NCBI GenBank assembly: GCA_023399155.1
Contig: JAEWQP010000022.1
Coordinates: 558,001 to 622,000 of the forward strand
Reading direction: 5' to 3'
DNA length: 64,000 nucleotides
DNA from: Verrucomicrobiota bacterium
Lineage (GTDB): Bacteria > Verrucomicrobiota > Verrucomicrobiia > Opitutales > Opitutaceae
A program made the translations under genes and the position numbers. Below are positions 18,320 to 27,608 of the stretch, piece by piece. The notes below the pieces were generated by a model, which saw only the letters and a program-made list of their open reading frames with translations, made no database searches and was not told where the DNA came from. How positions within the stretch are numbered: position 1 is the stretch's first letter; each line of letters begins with the position of its first letter.

Positions 18320-20902
18320 TCAGCCGGCGGCATGGACCGAGGCGAGCACGACACACGCGAGCGTGTTGTTGGCGATGTGCATCGCCATGGGCGCAAGCAG
18401 GCTGCCGGAACGGCGCGCGAGAATCCCGGTGCAGACGCCCATCGCGAAGTAGAACGGCGCCAAGGGCAGATTCTCGTGGATCAGGGCAAAGGCGACCGCC
18501 TGGAGGACATTGGCCCAACCGAACGGGATGTGACGCGCGAACGCCTGGAGTACGACGCCGCGGAACATGACTTCCTCGAGCACCGGGACAGCGACGCCAA
18601 CGATGAGCAGCAAACCGGCGGAGCCATGCCTGTTCAGGATCTCGGTGAAGAGTGATTGGGTGATCGTGCCGGGAGAGAATCCCGCCGCGACGAGGCCCTC
18701 CGGCAGCAGCGAGGCGACGAAGCCGAGGATCATGCGGGCCCCCAGCGCCAACCCGCAGCCGATCCCGACGGATTTCCAGAAACCCCAGCCGCCGGGCAGG
18801 AATAGCCTCCAGGCACGCGCCCGGGCGATGAGCCCGAGCAGGACCGCCCCGAGCATCGCCCAGATCCAGAGCTGGGCCTGGTAGAGATCGGCCGCGCGAA
18901 TCACAGGTTCGGTGAGATCTGGTTCGTTGACGAACCACTGAATCAGGCTGTCAGGCGAGAAATACCACAACGCGGCGAAAATCGAGGCGGCATGCACGCC
19001 GAGCAGAAGCCACGCGTGCCTGAGATTCCACGACGAACCCGGCCACCCGCCCCGCTTGCCCCGGCGCTGGCGCAGCAGCGACCAATAGTGGATCGGAAGC
19101 AGCACGACCAGCGGACACGCGAGCGCTGCTGCCATGACGGCGCAGAGCATGACTAGGCCCGGGATGTCCTCCCTCGACCACGTCGCGCCGGGATGTTTCT
19201 GAAAAACCTTCAGCCGTTCCCGCAGGAAAGGATCGGCGAGCGCGCTGGCGTCGTGCCAGGCTCGGTACGCGCTCAAAGCCTGTTCGCCGGAGCCGTGCTC
19301 CAGCTCGAAGTCGTAGCGCCTGCGCAACTCGCGCTCGCGGTTCCAGTCCGTCGCTTCGGTCTGGGCGAGCAGCGCACGGGCCTCCTCGACGCGGCCGGCG
19401 CGCGCGAGGGGGCCGGCCAGCTCCGAGTCCGCCAGTACCTCGGGCGCCAGGGTCCGGAGCTGGTCGTACAGAGCGGTGGCGGAGCCCTCCGCGCCGAGCG
19501 TGAACAGCAGGTTGAGCTTCTGCCGCAGGAGCCAGGGCTCGGCGTCGTCGAACACGGCGTGCTGGAGCAGCTCCGCGGCGCGGGCGCGCGCGGTCGCCTC
19601 GTCGGCAGCATGGTGTGCATGGAGCAGGGCTGCGTCCGTCGTGGGCGCGGTGGTGAACGAAAGCATGGCGAGGCGCCGCGCTTCGCCGGAGGCGCCCGCC
19701 GCTGCGGCGGCACGGCCGCGCATGAGGTGAAAGGCGGCGGCATCCTCCGCCGGCCACCGGGAAACCTCCGCGACGTACGCTTGCGCTTCGCGCTCCAGGT
19801 CCGCGCCCCAGAGCGAGCCGAGGCGGTGAAGGACGGTTCCTGGCTCGTCGGGGAACCGCGAATACAGATGATCGAGCGCCTCCTGCCGGTCGGCCTCGGC
19901 CGAGTCGATGACCACGTCCTCCGCGAAGCAGAAGCGCTCGATGAAGCGCACGCGCTCGAGCGCGAGCACGTCGTCTCCGGGCCGTGCCCGTACCGCGTGC
20001 GCATAGCCGGCGACGATCCGGTGATACTCGTCTTCCTGCGCGTGCTCCAGACGTTCGATGAAGCGCTTGTCACTGCCGCGCGCGAAATCATCGGCGACGG
20101 CGGAGGCGACCGCGGCGGGCGCGGGTGCCGGTTGGGAAGGTGCGACGATGGCGCGCCGCTCGGGACTGAAAGGGTCGGCGAGGAGGCGGAACTCGAGGCC
20201 GCCCTCGTCCATGAAGCCGGGCTTAGGGGCTTGGGGCGGCGTCGATCGGAGCGTGTCGCGCATCGTGGCGGAGCGCACGCCACTTTCCAGCCGAGCTCGC
20301 GCGTGCGGGTCGATCGACGCGCGGCGCTCGCCCGCGGCGAACCGCGAGGCGTGGGAGAGACTGAACAGGCCCCACACGATCAGGAGGATGATCCCGCGAG
20401 CCCGTGAGGTCCGGAACCGCCGACCGATCGAGAATACGCCGATGACAATCAGAGGCCAGACCACGGTTGCGCCGAGGACGAGTCCCAGCTTCTGCGCGCC
20501 GGCGCCCGGACCCACCGAGAGTGGAGGCGTGGCGATGGCCAGCACGAGCTGAAGCAGGCCGGTCAGCACGGTCGCCGTGATCAGCCAGCCCGTTGCGCGG
20601 CCGGAGCGGGTGCGCACCGAGAGACTCTCTCCTGCCTCCGAGACGACGGGTGAATCGGCGATCGCCGCCGCGCGTGTCGAGGGCGATGTCGCGGCCGGGC
20701 CGGCGTGCGTCGGCGCCGTTTCAGCGGAGCGTCGTGGCGACGGGTCCGCCGCTGGGACTGGGGCGTCTCCGGCGAGCCCCTGCGCGGCGGGTGACGGCTC
20801 GGCGCCCGAGGGTTCGGTCTGTGCCTTCGCGGAGGCGTCAGGGAGGGATGGGACCGGCGCGGGTTCGGGCGTCGGGACAGCAGTCTCGGGTTCGATCGGC
20901 AT
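18320..20902 (-). CDS. CPBP-family intramembrane metalloprotease with large TPR-like insert
   Basis: 860 residues from ATG 20902. Residues 1 to about 100 are Pro/Ala-rich and disordered; three membrane helices follow (about 110-215), then a soluble alpha-helical middle of some 300 residues with TPR-like degenerate repeats (DPFLRERLKVF at its end), then eight or so further membrane segments ending in the CPBP (Abi) domain. The domain carries EEVMFRG near residue 775, FALIHE and HIANNTLA, matching the two-Glu-Arg and His motifs of these proteases. Type II CAAX-like activity is inferred from family. The frame runs upstream to 21004, but that would extend into a repeat element. Confidence 0.82.
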   Translation of the reverse strand: MPIEPETAVPTPEPAPVPSLPDASAKAQTEPSGAEPSPAAQGLAGDAPVPAADPSPRRSAETAPTHAGPAATSPSTRAAAIADSPVVSEAGESLSVRTRSGRATGWLITATVLTGLLQLVLAIATPPLSVGPGAGAQKLGLVLGATVVWPLIVIGVFSIGRRFRTSRARGIILLIVWGLFSLSHASRFAAGERRASIDPHARARLESGVRSATMRDTLRSTPPQAPKPGFMDEGGLEFRLLADPFSPERRAIVAPSQPAPAPAAVASAVADDFARGSDKRFIERLEHAQEDEYHRIVAGYAHAVRARPGDDVLALERVRFIERFCFAEDVVIDSAEADRQEALDHLYSRFPDEPGTVLHRLGSLWGADLEREAQAYVAEVSRWPAEDAAAFHLMRGRAAAAAGASGEARRLAMLSFTTAPTTDAALLHAHHAADEATARARAAELLQHAVFDDAEPWLLRQKLNLLFTLGAEGSATALYDQLRTLAPEVLADSELAGPLARAGRVEEARALLAQTEATDWNRERELRRRYDFELEHGSGEQALSAYRAWHDASALADPFLRERLKVFQKHPGATWSREDIPGLVMLCAVMAAALACPLVVLLPIHYWSLLRQRRGKRGGWPGSSWNLRHAWLLLGVHAASIFAALWYFSPDSLIQWFVNEPDLTEPVIRAADLYQAQLWIWAMLGAVLLGLIARARAWRLFLPGGWGFWKSVGIGCGLALGARMILGFVASLLPEGLVAAGFSPGTITQSLFTEILNRHGSAGLLLIVGVAVPVLEEVMFRGVVLQAFARHIPFGWANVLQAVAFALIHENLPLAPFYFAMGVCTGILARRSGSLLAPMAMHIANNTLACVVLASVHAAG

Positions 20903-21064
20903 GGGGCGGGGTGCGCCCGCGGGGGAGTGGCGCGGAGGACAGAATGACGAAACCCGTTTCGGCAGGAAACAGCATTTCGCGATGGTCCGGACAGGTCCGC
21001 GCACCGTCCGGGGCTGTTCTGATTCGGTCCGCTCTGCCGACGTGCACGGCGTGTCGTGTTATCG

Positions 21065-21395
21065 ACCCCGTGGTTTGGTGCAAAGCGATCGACCGGCCTC
21101 TGAAATGGACGGCTGGCTCCGCCCGGCCGCGATCGTCACTGGAACGTGTCAGGCACTCGCGAAGACGACTTCGCAGGTACGGCGCGCTGGGTACGGTTCG
21201 CGGCGCGACCGGTCTTGTCGGCCGCAGGCGCGGCCTCGGAACCGAGCGCGCCGAGTAGGCCGATTCGCACTCGCGGCGGGTTCGGAGAACCCGCCCTCTG
21301 ATCGGCCGCGAGGAGGGCGAAGTTCCCGCTCCGCCGTGCATGCGCAACAGTGGGCGCTTGCCTAGAACCTGTCATGAACTTCGCTGCGCGGTGTT
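21065..21395. repeat. MITE-like mosaic element, copy A
   Basis: Noncoding sequence made of four blocks that recur elsewhere: 21065-21135 (reverse complement of part of copy B near 39080-39150), 21141-21300 (reverse complement of most of copy C at 45290-45452), 21313-21362 (same orientation as 39025-39072) and an end segment 21364-21395 starting AGAACCTGTCATGAAC, also found at both other copies. It fills the gap between the CPBP gene and the gene stopping at 21422. The blocks are in a different order from copy B. Confidence 0.8.
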
Positions 21396-21421
21396 TAAAA
21401 ACACGCCGCGAAGCGCCGGAC

Positions 21422-22138
21422 TCACGGTTCGATCGAGGCGACGGCTGCGTGCGCGGCACTGGCACGGGCGGCGTATTCCTCGCTCTCTTCCGCAATGGCC
21501 CGCCTCATCGCTTCGTCGATCACGTCGGCGGGCATGCCGTAGGTGTAGAGGTCAAACTTGTCCTGTGCCACCGCGCAGCGACCCGAGGTCTCGCGTGCGA
21601 GCTGGTCGAGCAGCGCATTCTGCAGGTCGACGAGCGGCCCGGGCTCGCCTTCGGCGGCGCCCGGTCGCGGTGCGGGGATCTTCTGTCCGGTCAGCACCGT
21701 CGCGAGTTCGCGGCCCGCCACCTCGGTGAGGGCGTAGTAATGACGGGCGATCGCACGATGGGCCTCCTCGTGGCGCATCACGTCGGCACCGCTTCCTTCC
21801 TCGGTCCAGATTGTCACCGTGAGTGAACTCTGGATACGCACATGGGTCACGGTGGCGGTGGCGTTCGCCACCGGCAGCCGGGAACGCGTGTAGGAGACGC
21901 GACACTCGTGCGCGAACTCCGTGTCGCAATATCCCTGCACGGTTTGATGCGCCTCGTGCGGGATGTCCTTCGGTGGCTGGCCCTTGGGATAGGTGCGGTA
22001 CGTGAGGCGTTCCGGCGCGAGTTCGACCGCGACGGGCGGCCCGGCGTTGGCTGCCGCACGAGGCGCGGCCTGCAGCAGGCCGAGGTCGGCGATGGCAACG
22101 GCGGCCAGGCAGGCGATGTACGGTCTGAAGCAGCGCAC
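21422..22138 (-). CDS. Exported protein with HEEAH putative zinc-binding motif
   Basis: 238 residues if started at GTG 22138, which gives a clean signal peptide (MRCFRPYIACLAAVAIADLGLLQA). The body resembles DUF922-type putative zinc proteases: repeated CDTEFAHEC cysteines, a beta-rich stretch and GADVMRHEEAHRAIARHYY, where HEEAH matches an HExxH metal site followed by a helix. The C-terminal 80 residues are helical. The frame is open far upstream, but nothing protein-like precedes the signal peptide. Enzymatic activity is not proven. Confidence 0.7.
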   Translation of the reverse strand: MRCFRPYIACLAAVAIADLGLLQAAPRAAANAGPPVAVELAPERLTYRTYPKGQPPKDIPHEAHQTVQGYCDTEFAHECRVSYTRSRLPVANATATVTHVRIQSSLTVTIWTEEGSGADVMRHEEAHRAIARHYYALTEVAGRELATVLTGQKIPAPRPGAAEGEPGPLVDLQNALLDQLARETSGRCAVAQDKFDLYTYGMPADVIDEAMRRAIAEESEEYAARASAAHAAVASIEP

Positions 22139-22364
22139 GCGGCAAGGAGTGCCGGTTTTTCCGAAAGACAAGTGGACCCCGTGGGTAGCCCCGTTGCGCC
22201 CGGTGCGATCCGGCCGCCGGACCTCGTCAGGAAGAGTTTCCGGGGCCGGCACGCGTCGGCTTGGGCCCGCCCCGGGAGGCGGCGCCCAGTCGTGCGCAGA
22301 CACCGTGGTGGGGTGATTGAGGGACGCGGCTCTCCGTCGGCAGCGATCGCCGGGAGGCCGGCGA

Positions 22365-24173
22365 TCACGGGCGGGCGGGCGCCGGCGTGAGCCGGTAAAG
22401 GCCCGCACCGTGAAACGGAATCTCCGGTGCGAACTCCGCCTCGAACGCACCGAGATCGCGGTGCGTCCAGAGATCGCGAATACGGGCTCCGCCCTCGATC
22501 CCGAGTTCCTTGAGCATGACGGAAACCGGCACGGTGGGCACGGGATGTGTTGTCGCCTCGGTGGCCACGACGACCAGGAACTGCACGGGTCCGGGCGCAT
22601 GGCCGCGACCGTTCGAAAGCACTTCGACCGCGGCCCGGAAGCGGGTCGCGTGGGCGGGCAGGGCATACTCGACCACGGCCGGAATCTCGGCGCCGATTCC
22701 CAGGACAGTGCCGGCATCGTCCTTCTTTATGGCCACGCTGTCCCAGCACGCATCAGCGTGGGCCCAGTCAAGTTCAGTCAAGCGGATCTCCCCGCCATCG
22801 GCCAGGGCGAAGCGAGGCGCGCGCCAGAGGACGCGGTTCCACTCGCCCGAGGCGTCCAGCGGTCGCGCGACGAGGAACAGTCGGGAGCCGCCGCGGATGT
22901 CCACGTCGATGGTACCGAAGCTCGCCGGATCGGCAGTGACGGGACCGCTGGCGAAGCGCGCGTTGTCCGGCGTGAGGCGCACGCGGTCGCGGGCGTTGAA
23001 GACGGCGAGATACTTGTCGGCCGAGCCGGGTACGTCGGCCGTCCAGGCGATGAGTTCGTCGCGTTCGAAGAGGGGGCGGTTGTTCGTGCTGTGCTGGTTG
23101 ACTGCGAGGACCTCGTCATTGGCCAGCAGGGCCAGCGTGGCGGGGTCGGTCTTTGTGAGATCGCCTCCGTGCATGAGCGGTGAGCGCGCGATGGACCAGA
23201 GGGTCATGAGCGTGCGTTGCTCATCGGCGGTGAAACGGGTCGTGCGCTCGCCGAGAACGAGCGTTCCCAGCGGCAGCATGTCCGCATCCGGCCAGGCGCC
23301 GGGGCGGCGGTGCGGGTTCCACGCCGCGAGGCGGCCGAACTGGTCGCGCAGGGCCAGCCAGCGATCCCAGAAGTCGTCGCTGATGCGCCAGAGGTTGGCA
23401 TGCTGCGCGACGTGTGCGGCGGCTTCGAGCACGGTCTCGCCGGGCGAGAGACTCAGCACGATCGGACGGCCCGTGCGGTCGATGGCGGTCCGGATCGCCT
23501 CGATCTCGTCCTGATGTTTCAAATACGGGCGGCTGATGTCGTCCACCTTCACGTAGTCGACGCCCCAGGACGCAAGCAGGGCGAACACGGAGTCGTAGTA
23601 GGCCTGTGCGCCGGGCTTGCTCATGTCGACGCCATACATGTCGGGGTTCCACGGGCAGATGTTGTCGCGGTCGGCGATGTCCTGTGCGCGGTGGGCCGTT
23701 CCGATGATCGGGAGATTGCGCTCGACGGCCTGGCGCGGGATCCCGCGCATGAGGTGCACGCCGAACTTAAGCCCGAGTCCGTGCACATAATCCGCGAGCG
23801 GCTTGAAGCCGCGCCCGTCGGCAGAGGAGGGAAACCGGTTGAGGGCCGGCAGGAGGCGCCCGTGCTCATCGAGCGTGAGCACGGCATCCGCGCGATAGGC
23901 GTGGCTCTTCGCACCGGGTTCGTACCACTGGATGTCGACCACGATGTAGTGCCAGCCGTGTTGCTTCAGGTTCGCGGCCATGAAGTCGGCCTGCGCCTTG
24001 ACCTGGTCTTCGGTCACCGTGGTGGCGAAGCAATCCCAGCTGTTCCAGCCCATCGGTGGGGTGGGCGCCCAGGTGTGAAACCCCGCGGGTGCGGGGGAGG
24101 GTGTGGGAGCCTGTGCGTGCAGGGCTGACGCGAGTACGACGGGCAGGATGAGGCGGGTGTTCTTGAGCGACAT
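22365..24173 (-). CDS. GH27-family alpha-galactosidase, secreted
   Basis: 602 residues with signal peptide (MSLKNTRLILPVVLASALHAQA). The catalytic barrel opens with PPMGWNSWDCF and contains VVDIQW, KFGVHLMRG, the nucleophile segment YVKVDDIS (Asp near residue 213) and the acid/base region WRISDDFWDRW, all diagnostic of clan GH-D alpha-galactosidases; family GH27 fits best. The C-terminal 250 residues form the beta-domain seen in longer members. Likely releases terminal alpha-galactosyl (or related) residues from plant polysaccharides outside the cytoplasm. No sugar transporter lies beside it. Confidence 0.9.
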   Translation of the reverse strand: MSLKNTRLILPVVLASALHAQAPTPSPAPAGFHTWAPTPPMGWNSWDCFATTVTEDQVKAQADFMAANLKQHGWHYIVVDIQWYEPGAKSHAYRADAVLTLDEHGRLLPALNRFPSSADGRGFKPLADYVHGLGLKFGVHLMRGIPRQAVERNLPIIGTAHRAQDIADRDNICPWNPDMYGVDMSKPGAQAYYDSVFALLASWGVDYVKVDDISRPYLKHQDEIEAIRTAIDRTGRPIVLSLSPGETVLEAAAHVAQHANLWRISDDFWDRWLALRDQFGRLAAWNPHRRPGAWPDADMLPLGTLVLGERTTRFTADEQRTLMTLWSIARSPLMHGGDLTKTDPATLALLANDEVLAVNQHSTNNRPLFERDELIAWTADVPGSADKYLAVFNARDRVRLTPDNARFASGPVTADPASFGTIDVDIRGGSRLFLVARPLDASGEWNRVLWRAPRFALADGGEIRLTELDWAHADACWDSVAIKKDDAGTVLGIGAEIPAVVEYALPAHATRFRAAVEVLSNGRGHAPGPVQFLVVVATEATTHPVPTVPVSVMLKELGIEGGARIRDLWTHRDLGAFEAEFAPEIPFHGAGLYRLTPAPARP

Positions 24174-24275
24174 GGCTGTGGCGGTGCCACGGAGGGAACG
24201 GTGGCACTTCCACGCAAGGGGATCGGCGCGCCGAAGGCAAACCCCGCTCGCGCCGCGGCTCGTCGACGCCCTGCG

Positions 24276-24836
24276 CTATCGACGGCGTGCGCCGGGTTTC
24301 GTCACCGCGTCGGCAGCGAAGACACCCGGCATCTCAAACGGATCGTTTTCTGCGCGGTCCGTTCCGGGCCACTGGCGGCAGAGTTCTGCGATCGCGTCGG
24401 CCATGCGCCCGTTGCGCCCGAGCGCGACGTCGGCGAGTTGAACGAGGCCGAGATTCGGGCGCGCACGGGGCGAGGCGGCGCGGAGCGCATGTGCGATTTC
24501 AGACTCGTCGGTATTTGGATTGTGCAGGCAGGCGGCGATGTAGGCGGTGGCCGAAGAGCGCGAGTAGCCGGCGTAGCAGTGGATCAAGAGGGGCGCGCGG
24601 CGCGTCCATCCGCCGAGGAATGCGAGCAGTTCCGTCATGTGCCCTGCCGACGGCGCGATCATGCCGAGCATCGGTTCGGGAATGTCGTGCACCTGCAGCC
24701 GCAGGTGGAGCCGAAGGTAGGCGCGTCCGGTCTCGGGAAACGGAGTCTCCGGGTCCAGGAGGCTCACGATGCGTTCCGGGGCGCGGTTCTTGATGACGCG
24801 GGCGACTTGTGAAAGCGGGCAGACGAGGATCGTCAT
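24276..24836 (-). CDS. Tyrosine-phosphatase-superfamily protein
   Basis: 186 residues from ATG 24836. The phosphatase signature is HCYAGYSRS (Cys-x5-Arg), preceded by a hydrophobic strand (APLLIH), with an upstream acidic segment LHLRLQVHDIPEP that may supply the general-acid Asp. This resembles small bacterial dual-specificity phosphatases annotated as tyrosine protein phosphatases in Proteobacteria. The substrate is unknown. The frame continues 94 codons upstream without protein-like features. Confidence 0.75.
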   Translation of the reverse strand: MTILVCPLSQVARVIKNRAPERIVSLLDPETPFPETGRAYLRLHLRLQVHDIPEPMLGMIAPSAGHMTELLAFLGGWTRRAPLLIHCYAGYSRSSATAYIAACLHNPNTDESEIAHALRAASPRARPNLGLVQLADVALGRNGRMADAIAELCRQWPGTDRAENDPFEMPGVFAADAVTKPGARRR

Positions 24837-25307
24837 GGTGCGGTGGGGCGTACCCGCAGCAAAGCCTAGCAAGCGGCGCCGAAGTGCAAGCGCATGGCTC
24901 GAAACGGTTCGTCTGATCAGCCCTCCACATCGCCCGTGTGCGCAGGAATATCGGCGCTCTCCGACGGACGAGACCTCCCGGGCGACTTCAGGAAAGACAG
25001 CGGCCCGGACGCCTACCCCTAGACGTCCGGGCCTTGATGTTCTGTTGTACCCCTGGTGCCCCGCTATGCAGGGCGTGAGTGCAAGGTGCTCAGCGCGGCG
25101 TCCCGTGCAAGCGCTCACGACCTCTCTTACAGAATGGTAATGGCCCTGAAAGGATTGCCTTGGCAGCGATCCTTACAGCTCCGTGTGGTCGGGATGCGCC
25201 CGCCTGCCGGGGCCGGCGGCACGGGCGGCCTGAAGCCACGACCGCCCTGAAGCCCGCATCGCGCGTCCGGCCACACCACGCGAGTGCGGCATGCGGCCGG
25301 CACACGC
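24837..25307. other. 470-bp intergenic region with terminator-like hairpin; no gene seen
   Basis: Less GC-rich than its surroundings around 25030-25160. Contains the hairpin listed separately. No SRP, 6S, tmRNA, RNase P or tRNA signature was recognised; an uncharacterised small RNA on the minus strand ending at the hairpin is possible. Confidence 0.4.
25002..25033 (-). terminator. Strong hairpin downstream of the chemoreceptor gene
   Basis: Perfect 10-bp stem GGCCCGGACG / CGTCCGGGCC with a 12-nt loop. Read on the minus strand it is followed by GCTGTCTTTCC, a weak T-rich tail. It lies 275 nt after the stop of the chemoreceptor gene, long for a simple terminator, so it may end a separate small transcript. 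Confidence 0.5.
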
Positions 25308-27269
25308 TCACTTCATCGAGGAAAATTCGAGAGGCGCCTCCGCCCGGCGCGTAGTGCCGGGGGCCGGCGGCTGCACCGTGGGCGTCATCGTCGCAGGCGC
25401 GGGGGCGGCATCGACGTCGATGCGGATTCCAATCGTGTGCTCGAGCTTGCCCACCGCCTCGGCCATCTGCTGCGCGTAGTTTCGCAGTTCCAGCGCAGCG
25501 GCGGCGGTCTCTTCGCTCGAGGCTGCATTGCCCTGCGTGACCTTGTCGATCTGGTGAACGGCCTTCGAGATCTGCTGCAGGCCCGTCGCCTGCTCCTCGG
25601 AGGACGTCGCGATCTGGTTGGCGTGGGTATTGGTCTCATCGATACGAGCGGCGATCGTCTCGAACTGCGCGAGCACCTGGGCCGCATCGCTGCGGATCTG
25701 CTCGAGGCCGCCGACCACGCCCTTGTGGCCGCCGGCGGTGTCCTCGCCCGCGAGGAGATCCGCCGTGGCGTGGGCGGCCTCGGTGGAGCGCTTGGCCAGC
25801 GCACGCACTTCCTCAGCGACGACCGCGAACCCGGAGCCCGCCTCGCCCGCACGCGCCGCCTCGATCGCGGCATTGAGCGCGAGGATGTTTGTCTGGAAGG
25901 CGATCTCGTCGATCGACTTGAGGATCTGTGAGATTTCAGCCCCGGACTTCTGCACCACGGAGACGGCCGAGCTGAGTTTGGCGAGGAGGCGCTTGCCTTC
26001 GGCCGTGCTCGATGCCGCCTCGGTCGCCTTGCCCTGCACCTTGCGGGCGGTTTCCCGGTTGTTGACCGTCATGGCGCTGAGCTCTTCCATGGACGCGCTG
26101 GTTTCCTCCACGCTCGCCGCCTGCTCCGAGGCGCCGTCGGAGAGCCGTGTCGACGCGGCCGCCAATTCCTCCGCGCGGGAGGTGAACGCACCCGCCGTGC
26201 GCGCGATCTGTGTCGTCGCCTCCTGGATCGGGCGCGAGATGCGCTGGCTGAGGCTGCGCGTCGCCCAGAGGACGAGCGCGATGGCGCCGAGCGCGATCAC
26301 GATGGCGATGTTGCGCTGGCGGACGAGAGTGGCGCGGATCGCGATGCAGGACTGGCTGAAATCCTCGCGTAACGACGCGATGTACTGGCCGAACTCCAGA
26401 TCGATGAAGTCGTAATGCTTGTTCCAATCGAGCTGCACAAGAATCGGCGGTGGCTGCTCGTTGGCCTGGGTGACGATGAACCGCTGCAGCGGCGCGAGCG
26501 CCTCCCAGAAACGCGTGTCCATCGCGGCGAGCTGCGCGCGCGTCTCGCCCTGGCTGAACGCCAGCGCGTCGCGCCAGCCCTCGCTCGCCGTCTGCACGTC
26601 GCGGGACACGGTGCCGATATGCTCGCGCGGGATCATCGCTTGGGACGCGTTGTAGGTTTGCAGCGCCCAGAAGAGCTTGCGGCCGGCGGACATGAAGCTC
26701 TTGCGCAGCGAGATCGTCTTGGTGAGCGTCTGGAGCTTGCGCACGACGCGCTCGTCGGTCGTCTGGTCGATGAGGAGGCCGAGCACGCTGCCGAGCTTGG
26801 CGCGAATGGCCAGGTAGTAGGCCTCGATTTGTTCCGACTGCCTGTCCGTGTGACGGGTGTAGAGGAGCGCGCGAATGTCGCGGAGCTGGGCACGGTCCTG
26901 GGCGATGGCGTTGAGACTGGTCCGGATCACCTCCGGCAGGCGTGTGACCTCGATGCTCGCCAGCAGCGCGTCGTACTCGGTGAATGCACTGTCGGTGGCA
27001 CGTCTGGCGTTGTCCTGCGTCTCGCGCGCGGCACGCAGGACGTCGGCGGGATCATTGTCGTGCTCGCGGCGGAACATGTACCAGTTGTCCGCCTCGGCAT
27101 CGAGACACCGCTCCACGTCGGACATCTTGGCGACGAGGGTCGCGAGCGTGCTCAGCCCGTCCATCTCGCGCACGGCGTTCTGAAGGCGCAGCACGATGAT
27201 GCCCGTCGGCACCGCAGCAACGACGAGCGGGATGACTGCGAGCGCGAAAAGCTTCTGCTTGAGAGTCAT
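25308..27269 (-). CDS. Methyl-accepting chemotaxis protein with NIT sensor domain
   Basis: 653 residues from ATG 27269 (MTLKQKLFALAVIPLVVAAVPTGIIVL, first membrane helix). An extracytoplasmic helical domain of about 280 residues with paired helices matches the nitrate/nitrite-sensing (NIT) type. The second membrane helix (IAIVIALGAIALVLWAT, about 322-340) leads to a HAMP-like linker and the signalling coiled coil with the hairpin tip EIAFQTNILALNAAIEAARAGEAGSGFAVVAEEVR. No CheB/CheR pentapeptide is visible at the C-terminus, which is a Pro/Ala-rich tail. It presumably feeds a CheA pathway that may be pilus-linked; no che gene is nearby. Confidence 0.88.
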   Translation of the reverse strand: MTLKQKLFALAVIPLVVAAVPTGIIVLRLQNAVREMDGLSTLATLVAKMSDVERCLDAEADNWYMFRREHDNDPADVLRAARETQDNARRATDSAFTEYDALLASIEVTRLPEVIRTSLNAIAQDRAQLRDIRALLYTRHTDRQSEQIEAYYLAIRAKLGSVLGLLIDQTTDERVVRKLQTLTKTISLRKSFMSAGRKLFWALQTYNASQAMIPREHIGTVSRDVQTASEGWRDALAFSQGETRAQLAAMDTRFWEALAPLQRFIVTQANEQPPPILVQLDWNKHYDFIDLEFGQYIASLREDFSQSCIAIRATLVRQRNIAIVIALGAIALVLWATRSLSQRISRPIQEATTQIARTAGAFTSRAEELAAASTRLSDGASEQAASVEETSASMEELSAMTVNNRETARKVQGKATEAASSTAEGKRLLAKLSSAVSVVQKSGAEISQILKSIDEIAFQTNILALNAAIEAARAGEAGSGFAVVAEEVRALAKRSTEAAHATADLLAGEDTAGGHKGVVGGLEQIRSDAAQVLAQFETIAARIDETNTHANQIATSSEEQATGLQQISKAVHQIDKVTQGNAASSEETAAAALELRNYAQQMAEAVGKLEHTIGIRIDVDAAPAPATMTPTVQPPAPGTTRRAEAPLEFSSMK

Positions 27270-27608
27270 GGAAAGAGGGGACAACCGGAACAGACGGACT
27301 GCCGGGAGAACTCGGCCGTCGCCGCGTGCAAGCCGGCAACAGCGGTGGTCGCCCAAGGCGAGGAGGGCGTCCGAGTATTCGGCAGGAAACGGCAGGTCGG
27401 CTGTGGCGTGCGCATCCGTGGTTCCGCAGAGACGTAAATCGGCGGCGAATGCGTCGGGTGTAGCCCGCAAGTGCATGCCGATCGCGGTCTTTGGGACGTG
27501 CGAACGATCGATCGGGCCAACCTGTGCCGCTGCGTTTCGATTTGCGCCGGCAGGCGCGGACGTGTTCCGCGCCGGCATGGCTCGAGCCCCCGGGCGACGT
27601 GGGGCGGA
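27270..27608. other. 339-bp intergenic region upstream of the chemoreceptor gene
   Basis: Separates two minus-strand genes. No repeat, RNA or promoter could be assigned with confidence; the open frames are extensions of shadows. Confidence 0.4.

Noticed and set aside
18183..18938. N-terminal 252-codon extension of the CotH protein
   Set aside because: Overlaps the CPBP coding sequence, has no signal peptide and is Arg/Pro-rich shadow sequence; ATG 18182 precedes a signal peptide.
20903..21004. Upstream start for the CPBP gene at 21004
   Set aside because: It would add residues encoded next to a repeat element; ATG 20902 gives a natural N-terminus.
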